Assembly: GCA_934457115.1 (NCBI GenBank)
Contig: CAKSHI010000008.1
Location: forward strand, 5,298-69,297
Reading direction: 5' to 3'
From: an uncultured Eubacteriales bacterium
Lineage (GTDB): Bacteria; Bacillota; Clostridia; Oscillospirales; Acutalibacteraceae
Length of the DNA stretch: 64,000 nt
Shown here: positions 42,061 to 50,276 of the stretch, piece by piece
Position numbering within the stretch: position 1 is the first letter of the stretch
Layout of the letters: every line of letters starts with the position of its first letter
Position numbers and translations under genes: made by a program
The notes under the pieces: generated by a model
The model's input: only the letters and a program-made list of their open reading frames with translations
The model's database searches: none
Told to the model about the DNA's origin: nothing

Positions 42061-42210
42061 ATAATAAAAGTGCAGATGTTCCCGGCCTTTTAAGGCAGCG
42101 GGTTTCATCCAAAATGAAGCACTGAGAGGCTAAATTTCTCTTTGCACTGTTTACAATCTGTCGCATACTCAGCTCTTTGTAGGCAAAGCAGAGTGTTGCC
42201 CCGATTTAGA
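42060..42210 (+). repeat. Intergenic structured repeat, copy G
   Basis: 151 bp. The first hairpin is CCCGGCC/GGCAGCGGG around TTTTAA. The second hairpin is largely missing, with only TCATCC and CACTGAGAGGC left. The third is CTCAGCTCTTTG / CAAAGCAGAG with one mismatch. AGTGCA and TGCACT are both kept. It ends TTGCCCCGATTTAGAT. Confidence 0.75.
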
Positions 42211-42483
42211 TAATTTTATTTTAAAATTTTTCATTGAATATTTAATTCTTCAAGGCCTAAAATAATAACTGAGATGACAAGACATGAACTAATTTTATAT
42301 CAAATTTACTTATTAAAAAAGTTAAAAATTATAGTGGTATAATTATTGACTTTTAGAAGAAACTGCAGTATCATTATTTAGTAAAAGTGTTTCATTATAT
42401 AAGCATTTATTGTTTTTGATTTTTTACATAGAATATTCTTTTCTATTGAATATATAAATATTTTAAAATGGGAGTTGACCGCG
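42211..42483 (+). other. AT-rich spacer upstream of murA
   Basis: This 273-base stretch between repeat copy G and murA is about 80% A+T. I see no open frame, RNA family or strong hairpin in it. Its only recognisable content is the promoter at 42346-42374 and the GGGAG ribosome site next to murA. Confidence 0.6.
42346..42374 (+). promoter_or_regulatory. Probable SigA promoter of murA
   Basis: TTGACT (42346-42351) and TATCAT (42369-42374) lie 17 bp apart, about 100 bases before the TTG start. Confidence 0.5.
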
Positions 42484-43770
42484 TTGGATAAGTTTATCAT
42501 AACGGGTGGTAATAAATTAGTAGGTGAAGTTTCAATAAGCGGTGCAAAAAACGCTGCGGTGGCTATTATTCCGGCTGTAATACTTTCAGACGGTGTATGC
42601 AGGATTGAGAACATTCCCAATATAAACGATGTTTCAGTTATAGCAAGGATTTTAACTGAAATGGGCGCTAATGTTAAGATGGTTAATAAGACAACTTTGG
42701 AGATTGATCCTAGAAATATACATTCTCACATAGCTTCTTATGATATGGTTCGCCATATGAGAGCTTCATGTTATCTTTTGGGGGCATTGCTTGGAAGGTT
42801 TTCTAAAGCAGTTGTATCTTTGCCCGGGGGATGCGATTTTGGGGTAAGACCTATAGACCAGCATCTAAAGGGATTTGTAGCGTTAGGTGCTACTTACAAA
42901 GTAGAAGGCGGTATGGTTTCAGTCGATTCTAACGGACTTGTGGGCAATACTGTTTATATGGATGTCGTATCTGTCGGTGCGACTGTTAATATAATGTTGG
43001 CTGCTGTAAAGGCAAAAGGTATGACAATTATTGAAAATGCAGCGAAAGAGCCTCATATAGTTGATCTTGCAAACTTCTTAAATACGATGGGTGCAGACGT
43101 ACGTGGAGCCGGAACTGATGTTATAAAAATTCGTGGAGTTGAGCATTTATCCGGGACTACTTACTCTATTATCCCGGATCAAATAGAAGCGGGAACTTAT
43201 ATGGTAGCTGCAGCAGCAACTAAGGGCGATGTTTTGGTAAAAAACGTTATCCCTAAGCATTTGGAGTCAATTACTGCAAAGCTTGAGGAAATGGGTCTTA
43301 CTATTATTGAATATGATGAGGCAGTACGTGTTATATATAATGGTGTACTAAATAAATGTAATGTTAAGACTATGCCGCATCCGGGCTTCCCAACTGATAT
43401 GCAGCCTCAAATGACAACTTTGCTTACCCTTGCAAAGGGCACGAGTATTGTCAACGAGGGAGTTTGGGACAATAGATTTAGATATATAGATGAACTTTGC
43501 AGGATGGGTGCAGAGATTTCAGTCGATGGGAAAATTGCCGTCGTTGAAGGAGTTGACGAATTAGTTGGGGCTCCCGTGCGCGCGACTGACCTAAGAGCAG
43601 GTGCTGCTATGATAATAGCAGGTCTTGCTGCAAGAGGAGAGACAACTATAGAAAATATACAACATATCGAACGAGGATATGAAAATGTAGTAGATAAGCT
43701 TGTAAATCTTGGGGCTAATATTAAAAAGGTAAATTTCCCGGAAGAAACTGTAATAGCTAAGGCTTTATAG
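42484..43770 (+). CDS. murA: UDP-N-acetylglucosamine 1-carboxyvinyltransferase
   Basis: 428 residues. It catalyses the first committed step of peptidoglycan precursor synthesis, adding enolpyruvate to UDP-GlcNAc. The N-terminal SGAKNAAVAIIPA is standard, and the fosfomycin-reactive catalytic Cys is C117 in GGCDFGVRPIDQHLKG. PGFPTDMQPQ and RATDLRAGAAM complete the signature. Two in-frame TTG codons exist. The one at 42475 abuts GGGAG (zero spacing), so the TTG at 42484 is chosen. A terminator follows. Confidence 0.96.
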   Translation: MDKFIITGGNKLVGEVSISGAKNAAVAIIPAVILSDGVCRIENIPNINDVSVIARILTEMGANVKMVNKTTLEIDPRNIHSHIASYDMVRHMRASCYLLGALLGRFSKAVVSLPGGCDFGVRPIDQHLKGFVALGATYKVEGGMVSVDSNGLVGNTVYMDVVSVGATVNIMLAAVKAKGMTIIENAAKEPHIVDLANFLNTMGADVRGAGTDVIKIRGVEHLSGTTYSIIPDQIEAGTYMVAAAATKGDVLVKNVIPKHLESITAKLEEMGLTIIEYDEAVRVIYNGVLNKCNVKTMPHPGFPTDMQPQMTTLLTLAKGTSIVNEGVWDNRFRYIDELCRMGAEISVDGKIAVVEGVDELVGAPVRATDLRAGAAMIIAGLAARGETTIENIQHIERGYENVVDKLVNLGANIKKVNFPEETVIAKAL

Positions 43771-43808
43771 TGTATTTGGGTTCATAAGATATATTTTTAA
43801 GCGGCAGG

Positions 43809-43841
43809 AGGTCGCAGCTGTTTGCTGCGACCTTAATTTAG
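43809..43841 (+). terminator. Terminator of murA
   Basis: AGGTCGCAGC (43809-43818) pairs perfectly with GCTGCGACCT (43824-43833) around TGTTT, followed by TAATTTA. The T tract is short. Confidence 0.65.
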
Positions 43842-43878
43842 GTTATAATAGTCTATTTTTGTTTAAGGGTGAGATTGT

Positions 43879-44673
43879 TTGGCGAGATTTTGTACTTTAT
43901 TTAGTGGGAGTAAAGGAAACAGTTTTTATATAGGTTGTGGAGATTGTGCGATACTTATTGATGCAGGACGAAGCGCAAAGCAGCTTGAAAATGCGTTAGT
44001 GAGCAATGATTTAGATGTTAATACAATAAAGGCTATATTTATTACTCATGAGCATACAGACCATATTCAAGGGATAAGGGTGTTGGCTTCAAGGCACAAT
44101 ATAAAAGTATATGCTTCAAACGGCACACTTAACGAGTTAATGAGGATGAATATACTTAATGGGAAGTTCCCTTATGGGATAATTGACAGTAGAGGGATTA
44201 AAATAGACGGCATAGAGGTAGTCCCCTTTAGGACCTCACACGATAGTGTAGAAAGTGTTGGATATATTGTCAAAACTCCTGATAAACGTAAAATAGTTAT
44301 AGCGACGGATATAGGATACATATCAGAAACAGTTAGAAAGTCCATTGAAGGAAGTGATTTGCTTGTGATTGAATCGAATCACGACGTGCGAATGCTTCAA
44401 AATGGGTCATATCCATATAATCTAAAAAGAAGAATCCTTTCAAATATAGGCCATCTTTCCAACGAAGCCTGTGCTAAGGAATTGCCGAGTTTAGCAAAAA
44501 CCGGGACTACAAGATTTGTATTGGCTCATTTAAGTTCAGAAAATAATGTCCCCGAGCTTGCTTATGAGACTTCAAAGTCTTATCTTACACAAGCAGGACT
44601 TAAAGAAGATGTGGACTTTAAGCTTTATGTTGCACCTAAAGAGAATATTGGCGGTAAATCTATTATATTTTAG
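43879..44673 (+). CDS. walJ: WalJ/YycJ-type metallo-beta-lactamase-fold hydrolase
   Basis: 264 residues from TTG behind AAGGGTGAGATTG. The MBL metal motif THEHTDH is intact, with FRTSHDSVESVGY and later NIGHLSNEACA and VLAHLSSENN supplying further ligands. The N terminus ARFCTLFSGSKGNSFYIG is typical of YycJ/WalJ. In many firmicutes walJ is linked to cell division and DNA replication coordination and lies close to rlmH, as here. The substrate is unknown. Confidence 0.9.
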   Translation: MARFCTLFSGSKGNSFYIGCGDCAILIDAGRSAKQLENALVSNDLDVNTIKAIFITHEHTDHIQGIRVLASRHNIKVYASNGTLNELMRMNILNGKFPYGIIDSRGIKIDGIEVVPFRTSHDSVESVGYIVKTPDKRKIVIATDIGYISETVRKSIEGSDLLVIESNHDVRMLQNGSYPYNLKRRILSNIGHLSNEACAKELPSLAKTGTTRFVLAHLSSENNVPELAYETSKSYLTQAGLKEDVDFKLYVAPKENIGGKSIIF

Positions 44674-44711
44674 TAGGTCAATTCATATTTAGGATTTAGG
44701 ATGGTGAGATA

Positions 44712-45137
44712 ATGTTAAAGAAAAAATGGTTTATAGTAATTGTATCGCTGTTTATGCTGTTTATGTATTCGATGGGAATATATGATTTCTGTATGATGCT
44801 TTCTCATAATCCGCAATACTATGCTTCTCATAATTACGGCAGTGCTGTCTATGATTATTTCACGGGTTATCCTGTTTACTTTTTGGTATGTTGGTTGGGA
44901 AATTTGGTTTGTGGGTTTTTATCACCACTATTCTTGATATTAGACAAAAAGGTTGCAAAACCACTTGCCGCCGTTTCTGTAATCTCGGATGTTATATTGA
45001 TTATATTTACGTCTATATTTAGAAATCAAATAGCAGTACTTGGACAAGACGTATTTATGTTTGATATATTTATTGTATTTATTACATTACTGCTGTATAT
45101 ATACTGTTGTTACATATTTAGAAAAGATAGAGGTTAA
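44712..45137 (+). CDS. Small integral membrane protein of unknown function
   Basis: 141 residues, four hydrophobic segments (about 6-24, 52-76, 84-106, 112-134), no recognised motif. A periplasm-facing loop after the first segment is rich in Tyr, His and Asn (LSHNPQYYASHNYG). The ATG has GGTGAG upstream. It lies between walJ and rlmH, 6 bases before rlmH, so it is co-transcribed with both. The function cannot be inferred. Confidence 0.7.
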   Translation: MLKKKWFIVIVSLFMLFMYSMGIYDFCMMLSHNPQYYASHNYGSAVYDYFTGYPVYFLVCWLGNLVCGFLSPLFLILDKKVAKPLAAVSVISDVILIIFTSIFRNQIAVLGQDVFMFDIFIVFITLLLYIYCCYIFRKDRG

Positions 45138-45143
45138 TGGTTT

Positions 45144-45626
45144 ATGCTTAATATTTCGATTATATGCGTTGGAAAACTCAAGGAAAAGTATTGGTCTTTG
45201 GCAGTTTTGGAGTATCTAAAAAGGCTAAAGGCTTCTTGCAAATGTACAATAGTCGAAATAGACGAAAAGAAGGTTAGTGCAAACCCGAGTGATTTCGAGA
45301 TTAAAGAGGCGATTTGTACTGAGGGGAAAAGGATACTTTCTAAAATACCAAATAATTCTTATGTTATATCAATGTGTATTGAGGGAAAGGAACTTTCCTC
45401 TGAGCAATTTGCTAAGAAAATTGAGGAAATACCTCTTAATGGGAAAAGCAGTATTGCCATTATAATAGGCGGCTCTTGGGGACTTTCAAGTGATGTGAAG
45501 GAAAGGTCGGATTTTAAACTGTCCATTTCAAAGATGACTTTTCCCCATCAAATGGCACGTGTAATCGTGCTGGAGCAGGTATATAGGGCTTTTCAAATTC
45601 TAAGTGACGGTAAATATCATAAATAG
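45144..45626 (+). CDS. rlmH: 23S rRNA (pseudouridine1915-N3) methyltransferase RlmH
   Basis: 160 residues. It methylates pseudouridine 1915 of 23S rRNA helix 69, using SAM, on assembled 70S ribosomes. The SPOUT-fold signature is complete: ISIICVGKLKEKYW, IIGGSWGLSSDVKERSDF, SKMTFPHQMARVIVLEQVYRAF, with a YHK C-terminal end. It lies in the conserved walJ-rlmH neighbourhood. Confidence 0.96.
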   Translation: MLNISIICVGKLKEKYWSLAVLEYLKRLKASCKCTIVEIDEKKVSANPSDFEIKEAICTEGKRILSKIPNNSYVISMCIEGKELSSEQFAKKIEEIPLNGKSSIAIIIGGSWGLSSDVKERSDFKLSISKMTFPHQMARVIVLEQVYRAFQILSDGKYHK

Positions 45627-45661
45627 CGGTTATTTAATTATTGTTTAAAATTTTATTGGAG

Positions 45662-47011
45662 ATGTTTTTTATTATTAATTCGCCATTATATAAAGCTTTA
45701 AAGATACATAAACGTAAAAATAGATCATCATTTCATGTGCCGGGTCATAAAAATAGTAGAAGAGCGGGACTTAACAATTTATTTAAATTGGATTATACAG
45801 AAACTCCGGATACGGATAGCCTTTTTGAGGCCGATGGAGCTATTTTAAAATCAGAGAAGAATGCCGCAAAATTATTTTCGGCAAAAAGGACATTAATTAG
45901 TGCGGGCGGGTGCACTTTGTGCATTCAAACCATGCTCAAGCTCTGCACGAATAAAAATAAGAAAATTATAATAAGCAGGCTTATACATAAAAGTGCAATC
46001 AATACATTAGCGCTTTTGGATATTACACCTATTTGGGTGTATCCAAGAAAGGATGCGGGCGAAAGTTACCCTGGGAGGGTATATGCCGAGGATATTGAAA
46101 AAGCAATTGTTGAAAATCCCGATGCATCTGCGGTTTACATTACGAGTCCTGACTATTACGGGGTAATATCCGATATAAAATCCATTTCTAGGGTATGTAA
46201 ACTGCATAATCTTCCACTTTTAGTTGACAGCGCACACGGTTCACACTTGCCATTTATCGATAAAAATCTTGACCCTATATCTTTAGGTGCCGATATGGTA
46301 GCTTTTTCTGCTCATAAGACATTGCCGGTATTAACAGGCGGGGCTTATCTTAATATTTGCAATGAAAAATATATAGACGAGGCAAAATCAGCAATGGCTG
46401 TTTTTGGTTCGACAAGCCCGTCTTATCCTATAATGGCTTCATTGGATTTATCAAACAAGTGGTGCTCAAGACACGCCAAGACTAAATTTGCAAAACTTAA
46501 ACTCGAAGTTGATAAAATAAAAGGTATAGCCTTAGGGCAAGGCATTACTTTTCCAAACGGTGTTACTGACCCTATAAGGATTTGCCTAAATGTAAGAAGT
46601 CTTGGACTTAACGGCAAGGATACGGGAGATTTCTTTAGGAAAGAAAAAATAGAGCCCGAATATTGCGATAGCGACAACGTTGTGTTAGTACCCACACCGT
46701 TTAACACAAAAAGGGATTTTAAAAGACTTCAAAAAGCTATATTAAAGCTTTGTCCAAGAGAAAATAATGAGATTTCGTGTAAAGACAATTTTGAAGTTAA
46801 GGATCCTATAATTAAAATGAGCCCAAGGAATGCGATATTTTCAACTAAAGAAAGGATAAATGTTGAAAAATCAAGTGGGAGGATTGCGGCGGAATGTGTA
46901 GCACCTTGTCCTCCCGGTATACCCGTTGTTATGCCCGGGGAGGAAATAACAAATAGTGTAATATCATTTTTAAGAAACTATGGAATTTCATTTATTTACG
47001 TGGTAAAATAA
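45662..47011 (+). CDS. Orn/Lys/Arg decarboxylase-family PLP enzyme (YaaO/SpeA-like)
   Basis: About 449 residues. The N-terminal FHVPGHKNSRR is the family signature, then DYTETPDTDSLFEADGAI, ITSPDYYGVISDI, and the PLP-Lys in VAFSAHKTLPVLTGGAYL. The C terminus has CPPGIPVVMPGEE. Members decarboxylate arginine, lysine or ornithine. The start is uncertain. The ATG at 45662 directly abuts GGAG, an upstream TTG at 45641 has no ribosome site, and an ATT at 45671 would be well spaced. It heads the darA-holB-ricT group, as yaaO does in Bacillus. Confidence 0.88.
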   Translation: MFFIINSPLYKALKIHKRKNRSSFHVPGHKNSRRAGLNNLFKLDYTETPDTDSLFEADGAILKSEKNAAKLFSAKRTLISAGGCTLCIQTMLKLCTNKNKKIIISRLIHKSAINTLALLDITPIWVYPRKDAGESYPGRVYAEDIEKAIVENPDASAVYITSPDYYGVISDIKSISRVCKLHNLPLLVDSAHGSHLPFIDKNLDPISLGADMVAFSAHKTLPVLTGGAYLNICNEKYIDEAKSAMAVFGSTSPSYPIMASLDLSNKWCSRHAKTKFAKLKLEVDKIKGIALGQGITFPNGVTDPIRICLNVRSLGLNGKDTGDFFRKEKIEPEYCDSDNVVLVPTPFNTKRDFKRLQKAILKLCPRENNEISCKDNFEVKDPIIKMSPRNAIFSTKERINVEKSSGRIAAECVAPCPPGIPVVMPGEEITNSVISFLRNYGISFIYVVK

Positions 47012-47047
47012 AGTGATAATATCACTTACATAAAAGGAGAGATAGGT

Positions 47048-47371
47048 ATGAAACTCGTAATGGCTATAGTAGGTAATGATGACAGCTCAATGGTGTCCTC
47101 AGCGTTAACAAGGGAGGGCTTCCATGTAACTAAACTTTCAACTACAGGTGGGTTTTTGAAGGCAGGAAATACTACTTTTATTGTTGGAACAGAAAATAAT
47201 AAGGTAAACAGAGTTATTGATATAATTAAGGCATACAGCAGCAAGAGAAGTCAGCTTGTGCCTAATACAACTTCTATGGATGTTGGAATGTACACTTCAT
47301 TTCCGGTTGAGGTTACAGTTGGAGGAGCAACTGTTTTCGTATTAGACGTTGAGCAATATGAAAAGCTATAA
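47048..47371 (+). CDS. darA: Cyclic-di-AMP receptor DarA (PII-like, YaaQ)
   Basis: 107 residues. A PII-like trimeric protein that binds c-di-AMP. The family sequence is clear: MAIVGNDDSSMVSSALTREGF, VTKLSTTGGFLKAGNTTFIVG and GMYTSFPVEVTVGGATVFVLD. The ATG is preceded by AAAGGAGAG. Its output partner is unknown in the family. It sits before holB, as in many firmicutes, but tmk and yaaR, usual members of the cluster, are missing here. Confidence 0.95.
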   Translation: MKLVMAIVGNDDSSMVSSALTREGFHVTKLSTTGGFLKAGNTTFIVGTENNKVNRVIDIIKAYSSKRSQLVPNTTSMDVGMYTSFPVEVTVGGATVFVLDVEQYEKL

Positions 47372-47376
47372 GCTAT

Positions 47377-48243
47377 ATGGTTAACAAGGACAATGTTTTA
47401 AGAGATAGGGCTAAAAGTTTTTTTAAATCTTTCTTTTTAGGAAAACCACTTTCCCATGCTATAATTTTAGAATGTGGCGAAGAGGAGCTTTTAGATTTAG
47501 TAATTAAAGAAATATCAAAATACGCATTGTGTTCTAATAAAACAAATGAGGCATGCGGCTGCTGCTTGGATTGTCAAAAGGTCGAAAAGGGTATTCATCC
47601 TGATATAAAGGAATATAAACCTGAGTCTGTTTCTAAATCTTTGCCTGTCGAAACTATAAGAGATATTCGAAAAGACGCATATATAAAGCCTAATGAAGCT
47701 TGCGCTAAAGTTTATGTATTAAAAAATTGCGATAATATGTCTAAATCGTCTTCTAATGCCTTTCTTAAAGTCTTAGAGGAACCACCTTCGAATGTTATTT
47801 TTATTTTGACTTGCATATCGTGTTCATCACTTATAGATACGATAAAATCACGGTGCCAATGTTATTCTTTGAGTCATGGAAATGATTTAAAGTATGAAAA
47901 TCAACAAGCTTATGATATAATAGAAGCGCTCATTAAAAAAAATGAGGCGGATCTTTTAGTTTCACTTTCGGTTTTTTCAAAGAATAGAGACCTACTTTTT
48001 GAAACGACTAAAAGTCTTGAAACGATTTTTCATAGAGCCTTGATGTATTCATTTGGAGCAAAATATGAATTGGATAAAAGCAGTGACTTTCTTTATAAGC
48101 TTTCAGAATCTTTTACGAAAAGGGCTCTTGTTTACTTGGTAGAAGAAAGCAGGTTATATCAAAAGAGATTAAAGCAAAATGCTAATATAAATTTGCTTGT
48201 AACTGATATGTGTGTTAGCTTATATAGGTCATTTAGTTTATAA
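47377..48243 (+). CDS. holB: DNA polymerase III delta-prime subunit
   Basis: 288 residues. Part of the clamp-loader complex. The zinc-binding cysteines are visible in CSNKTNEACGCCLDCQK, followed by HPDIKEY. YVLKNCDNMSKSSSNAFLKVLEEPPSNVIFIL is the AAA+ Walker B/sensor region, with TIKSRCQCY as the SRC motif. No canonical Walker A is present, as expected for delta-prime. It starts 5 bases after darA. I quote the long segment only by its parts: sensor residues lie at about 120-165. Confidence 0.92.
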   Translation: MVNKDNVLRDRAKSFFKSFFLGKPLSHAIILECGEEELLDLVIKEISKYALCSNKTNEACGCCLDCQKVEKGIHPDIKEYKPESVSKSLPVETIRDIRKDAYIKPNEACAKVYVLKNCDNMSKSSSNAFLKVLEEPPSNVIFILTCISCSSLIDTIKSRCQCYSLSHGNDLKYENQQAYDIIEALIKKNEADLLVSLSVFSKNRDLLFETTKSLETIFHRALMYSFGAKYELDKSSDFLYKLSESFTKRALVYLVEESRLYQKRLKQNANINLLVTDMCVSLYRSFSL

Positions 48244-48258
48244 ATAAAGGAGATAGCA

Positions 48259-49122
48259 ATGGCAAATATTGTTGGAGTTAGATTTAGAGAAGTTGGAAAA
48301 ATATATTATTTCGACTCTGATTCACTACCTCTTAAATTAGGAGATAAAGTAATTGCAGAAACTATTCGTGGCGTTGAATGCGGCGAGATTGCAGTTGAAC
48401 CAAAACCTATAGATGAAAAGGATTTAGAATCCGAGCCTAAGAAAATTATTAGAAAGGCTACAAAAGACGATCTTGCAAAACTTGAAGAGCTCCACAAAAA
48501 GGAGAAAGAAGCTCTTTTGATTTGTGAAAAAAAAGCAAAGCACCATAACTTAGATATGAAGATTATTGATGTGGTATATACTTTTGATAAAAGTAAATTG
48601 CTTTTTTACTTTACAGCCGACGGAAGAGTAGATTTTAGAAATCTTGTAAAGGACTTAGCCGCTAATTTTAGGACAAGGATTGAGCTTAGGCAGGTTGGAA
48701 TACGTGATGAAGCAAGAATAATTGGCGGAATTGGAATATGTGGCAGGCAGTTTTGCTGCTCTACATTTCTTAGCGACTTCCAACCTGTATCGATAAAGAT
48801 GGCTAAGGAACAAGGGCTTTCGTTAAGTCCTACTAAGATTTCAGGCTCTTGCGGGAGACTTCTATGTTGCCTAAAGTATGAGCAGGAAGCATATACTGAC
48901 ATTCTAAAAAGGACACCTAAGGTTGGAGCTTTGGTTAATACACCTTCGGGAAAAGGTGTGGTCATAGACCAAAATCTTTTGACGGAAACACTTGTTGTAA
49001 AGCTTGATAAGTCCCCTGATGCGGCACCTGCCAAGTTCAAGGTAAAAGAAGTCAAAACTATAAAAGATGCAAAAATAAAAATAGATAAAAAGGTAATCGA
49101 AGAGCTTAAAGACTTGGAATAA
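48259..49122 (+). CDS. ricT: RicT/YaaT regulatory protein (PSP1 domain)
   Basis: 287 residues. RicT (YaaT) forms a complex with RicA and RicF that carries iron-sulfur clusters and assists RNase Y-dependent RNA maturation and entry into sporulation in Bacillus. The PSP1 C-terminal domain is obvious: IGGIGICGRQFCCSTFL, SIKMAKEQGLSLSPTKISG and CGRLLCCLKYEQEAY, with the conserved cysteines. rny, encoding RNase Y, is also in this window. The ATG follows AAAGGAGATAGCA. Confidence 0.95.
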   Translation: MANIVGVRFREVGKIYYFDSDSLPLKLGDKVIAETIRGVECGEIAVEPKPIDEKDLESEPKKIIRKATKDDLAKLEELHKKEKEALLICEKKAKHHNLDMKIIDVVYTFDKSKLLFYFTADGRVDFRNLVKDLAANFRTRIELRQVGIRDEARIIGGIGICGRQFCCSTFLSDFQPVSIKMAKEQGLSLSPTKISGSCGRLLCCLKYEQEAYTDILKRTPKVGALVNTPSGKGVVIDQNLLTETLVVKLDKSPDAAPAKFKVKEVKTIKDAKIKIDKKVIEELKDLE

Positions 49123-49126
49123 AATA

Positions 49127-49155
49127 TTGACAAGTTTTAAGTATTGTGTTACAAT
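49127..49155 (+). promoter_or_regulatory. SigA promoter of the rplU operon
   Basis: TTGACA (49127-49132) and TACAAT (49150-49155) lie 17 bp apart. Transcription would start near 49162, giving a leader of about 80 bases. Confidence 0.75.
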
Positions 49156-49159
49156 TATA

Positions 49160-49238
49160 TAACCGCTTATTATGGGTTTAAGTCGAAATTTTTCGCACCT
49201 TATAGTAGCGAGTTTTATGAAAAGGTAGGTACCTAGAT
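49160..49238 (+). promoter_or_regulatory. Ribosomal protein L21 leader
   Basis: The leader between promoter and rplU contains AACCGC, GGGTTTAAGTC, TTCGCACCTTATAG and AAAGGTAGGTACC, in the order I associate with the firmicute L21 autoregulatory leader. Short pairings such as GGT...ACC can be drawn. The leader would let L21 repress its own operon. A covariance-model search was not possible. Confidence 0.55.
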
Positions 49239-49240
49239 TA

Positions 49241-49549
49241 ATGTATGCAGTTATTGAAACAGGCGGCAAGCAATATAAAGTCGAAAATGGCGACGTTATA
49301 TTTGTAGAAAAACTTGCAGCTAATGAAGAAGAAACCGTAGATTTTAAAGTTATTGCAGTCGGCGGTGAAAATGGTCTTAAAGTTGGAACACCATATGTAG
49401 ATTCAGCTAAAGTTTCCGGTAAGGTTTTGAAAAACGGTAAGGGTAAGAAAATTACTGTCTTTACTTATAAACCTAAAAAGGGATGTAAGCGTAAAATGGG
49501 TCACAGGCAACCATATACAAAGATCCAAATTGAAAATATTCAAGCTTAA
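49241..49549 (+). CDS. rplU: 50S ribosomal protein L21
   Basis: 102 residues, standard length. It opens MYAVIETGGKQYKVENGD and ends YTKIQIENI after the basic KPKKGCKRKMGHRQ stretch that contacts 23S rRNA. First gene of the rplU-prp-rpmA operon. The stop is 2 bases before prp. Confidence 0.98.
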   Translation: MYAVIETGGKQYKVENGDVIFVEKLAANEEETVDFKVIAVGGENGLKVGTPYVDSAKVSGKVLKNGKGKKITVFTYKPKKGCKRKMGHRQPYTKIQIENIQA

Positions 49550-49551
49550 TT

Positions 49552-49872
49552 ATGATCAAAATTAGTTTTTTGGTAACGAAAAACGGTTACTTAGCAGGAT
49601 ATTTAATAAAAGGTCATTCCATGTTTGCAGAAAGCGGCAGTGATATTGTTTGTGCGGCAGTTTCCTCTGCGGCATATATGGTGTCGAATACGATTACTGA
49701 TATCATTAAGGCTGATGCTTCTATATCTTTAGATGACGGAATGATGAGCGTTAATATCAATTCTAATGACATATTTAGGTGTAAGGATATTTTAGAGGGC
49801 TTCAAGCTTCACTTAATTTCGCTTGAAGAGCAGTATCCTGAAAACATTAAAGTGAATTATACGGAGGTGTAG
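49552..49872 (+). CDS. prp: Ribosomal-processing cysteine protease Prp
   Basis: 106 residues. Prp removes the N-terminal extension of L27 in firmicutes. The catalytic pair is visible as GHSMFAESGSDIVCAAVSS, with the His near residue 22 and the Cys near 34. It lies between its target's gene and rplU, the conserved arrangement. The adjacent L27 carries the expected cleavage site. Confidence 0.96.
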   Translation: MIKISFLVTKNGYLAGYLIKGHSMFAESGSDIVCAAVSSAAYMVSNTITDIIKADASISLDDGMMSVNINSNDIFRCKDILEGFKLHLISLEEQYPENIKVNYTEV

Positions 49873-49876
49873 ATAA

Positions 49877-50161
49877 ATGCTTAAGATAAATCTTCAATTA
49901 TTTGCTCATAAAAAAGGAATGGGTTCTACTAAAAACGGACGAGATTCTGAATCAAAACGTTTGGGTGTTAAACGTGCAGACGGCCAATTTGTTTTAGCAG
50001 GAAATATTCTTGTTAAACAAAGAGGAACACACATTCACCCGGGCGAAAATGTAGGCCGTGGTTCAGACGATACACTATTCGCTCTTATAGACGGAAAAGT
50101 TAAATTTGAGCGTATGGGCAAAGATCGTAAACGTGTTTGCGTTTATAGCGTAGAGCAATAA
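49877..50161 (+). CDS. rpmA: 50S ribosomal protein L27 with cleavable N-terminal extension
   Basis: 94 residues. The N terminus MLKINLQLFAHKKG contains the Prp site, with cleavage expected between FA and HKKG, exposing the mature L27 end that reaches the peptidyl-transferase centre. Downstream motifs GSTKNGRDSESKRLGVKR and RGTHIHPGENVGRG are canonical. Ends at a strong terminator. Confidence 0.98.
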   Translation: MLKINLQLFAHKKGMGSTKNGRDSESKRLGVKRADGQFVLAGNILVKQRGTHIHPGENVGRGSDDTLFALIDGKVKFERMGKDRKRVCVYSVEQ

Positions 50162-50176
50162 TAATTTAAGTCAATT

Positions 50177-50217
50177 AAAAAAACCTGTGGCATAGTTTGT
50201 AGCCTCAGGTTTTTTAT
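50177..50217 (+). terminator. Terminator of rplU-prp-rpmA
   Basis: AAAAAACCTGTGGC pairs with GCCTCAGGTTTTTT with one mismatch around a 10-base loop and ends in a T tract. Confidence 0.8.
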
Positions 50218-50276
50218 ATAATATGGATTATATTGTACAAAATAAAGATAATGAAAAAAACTTAAAGAGGTTTATT

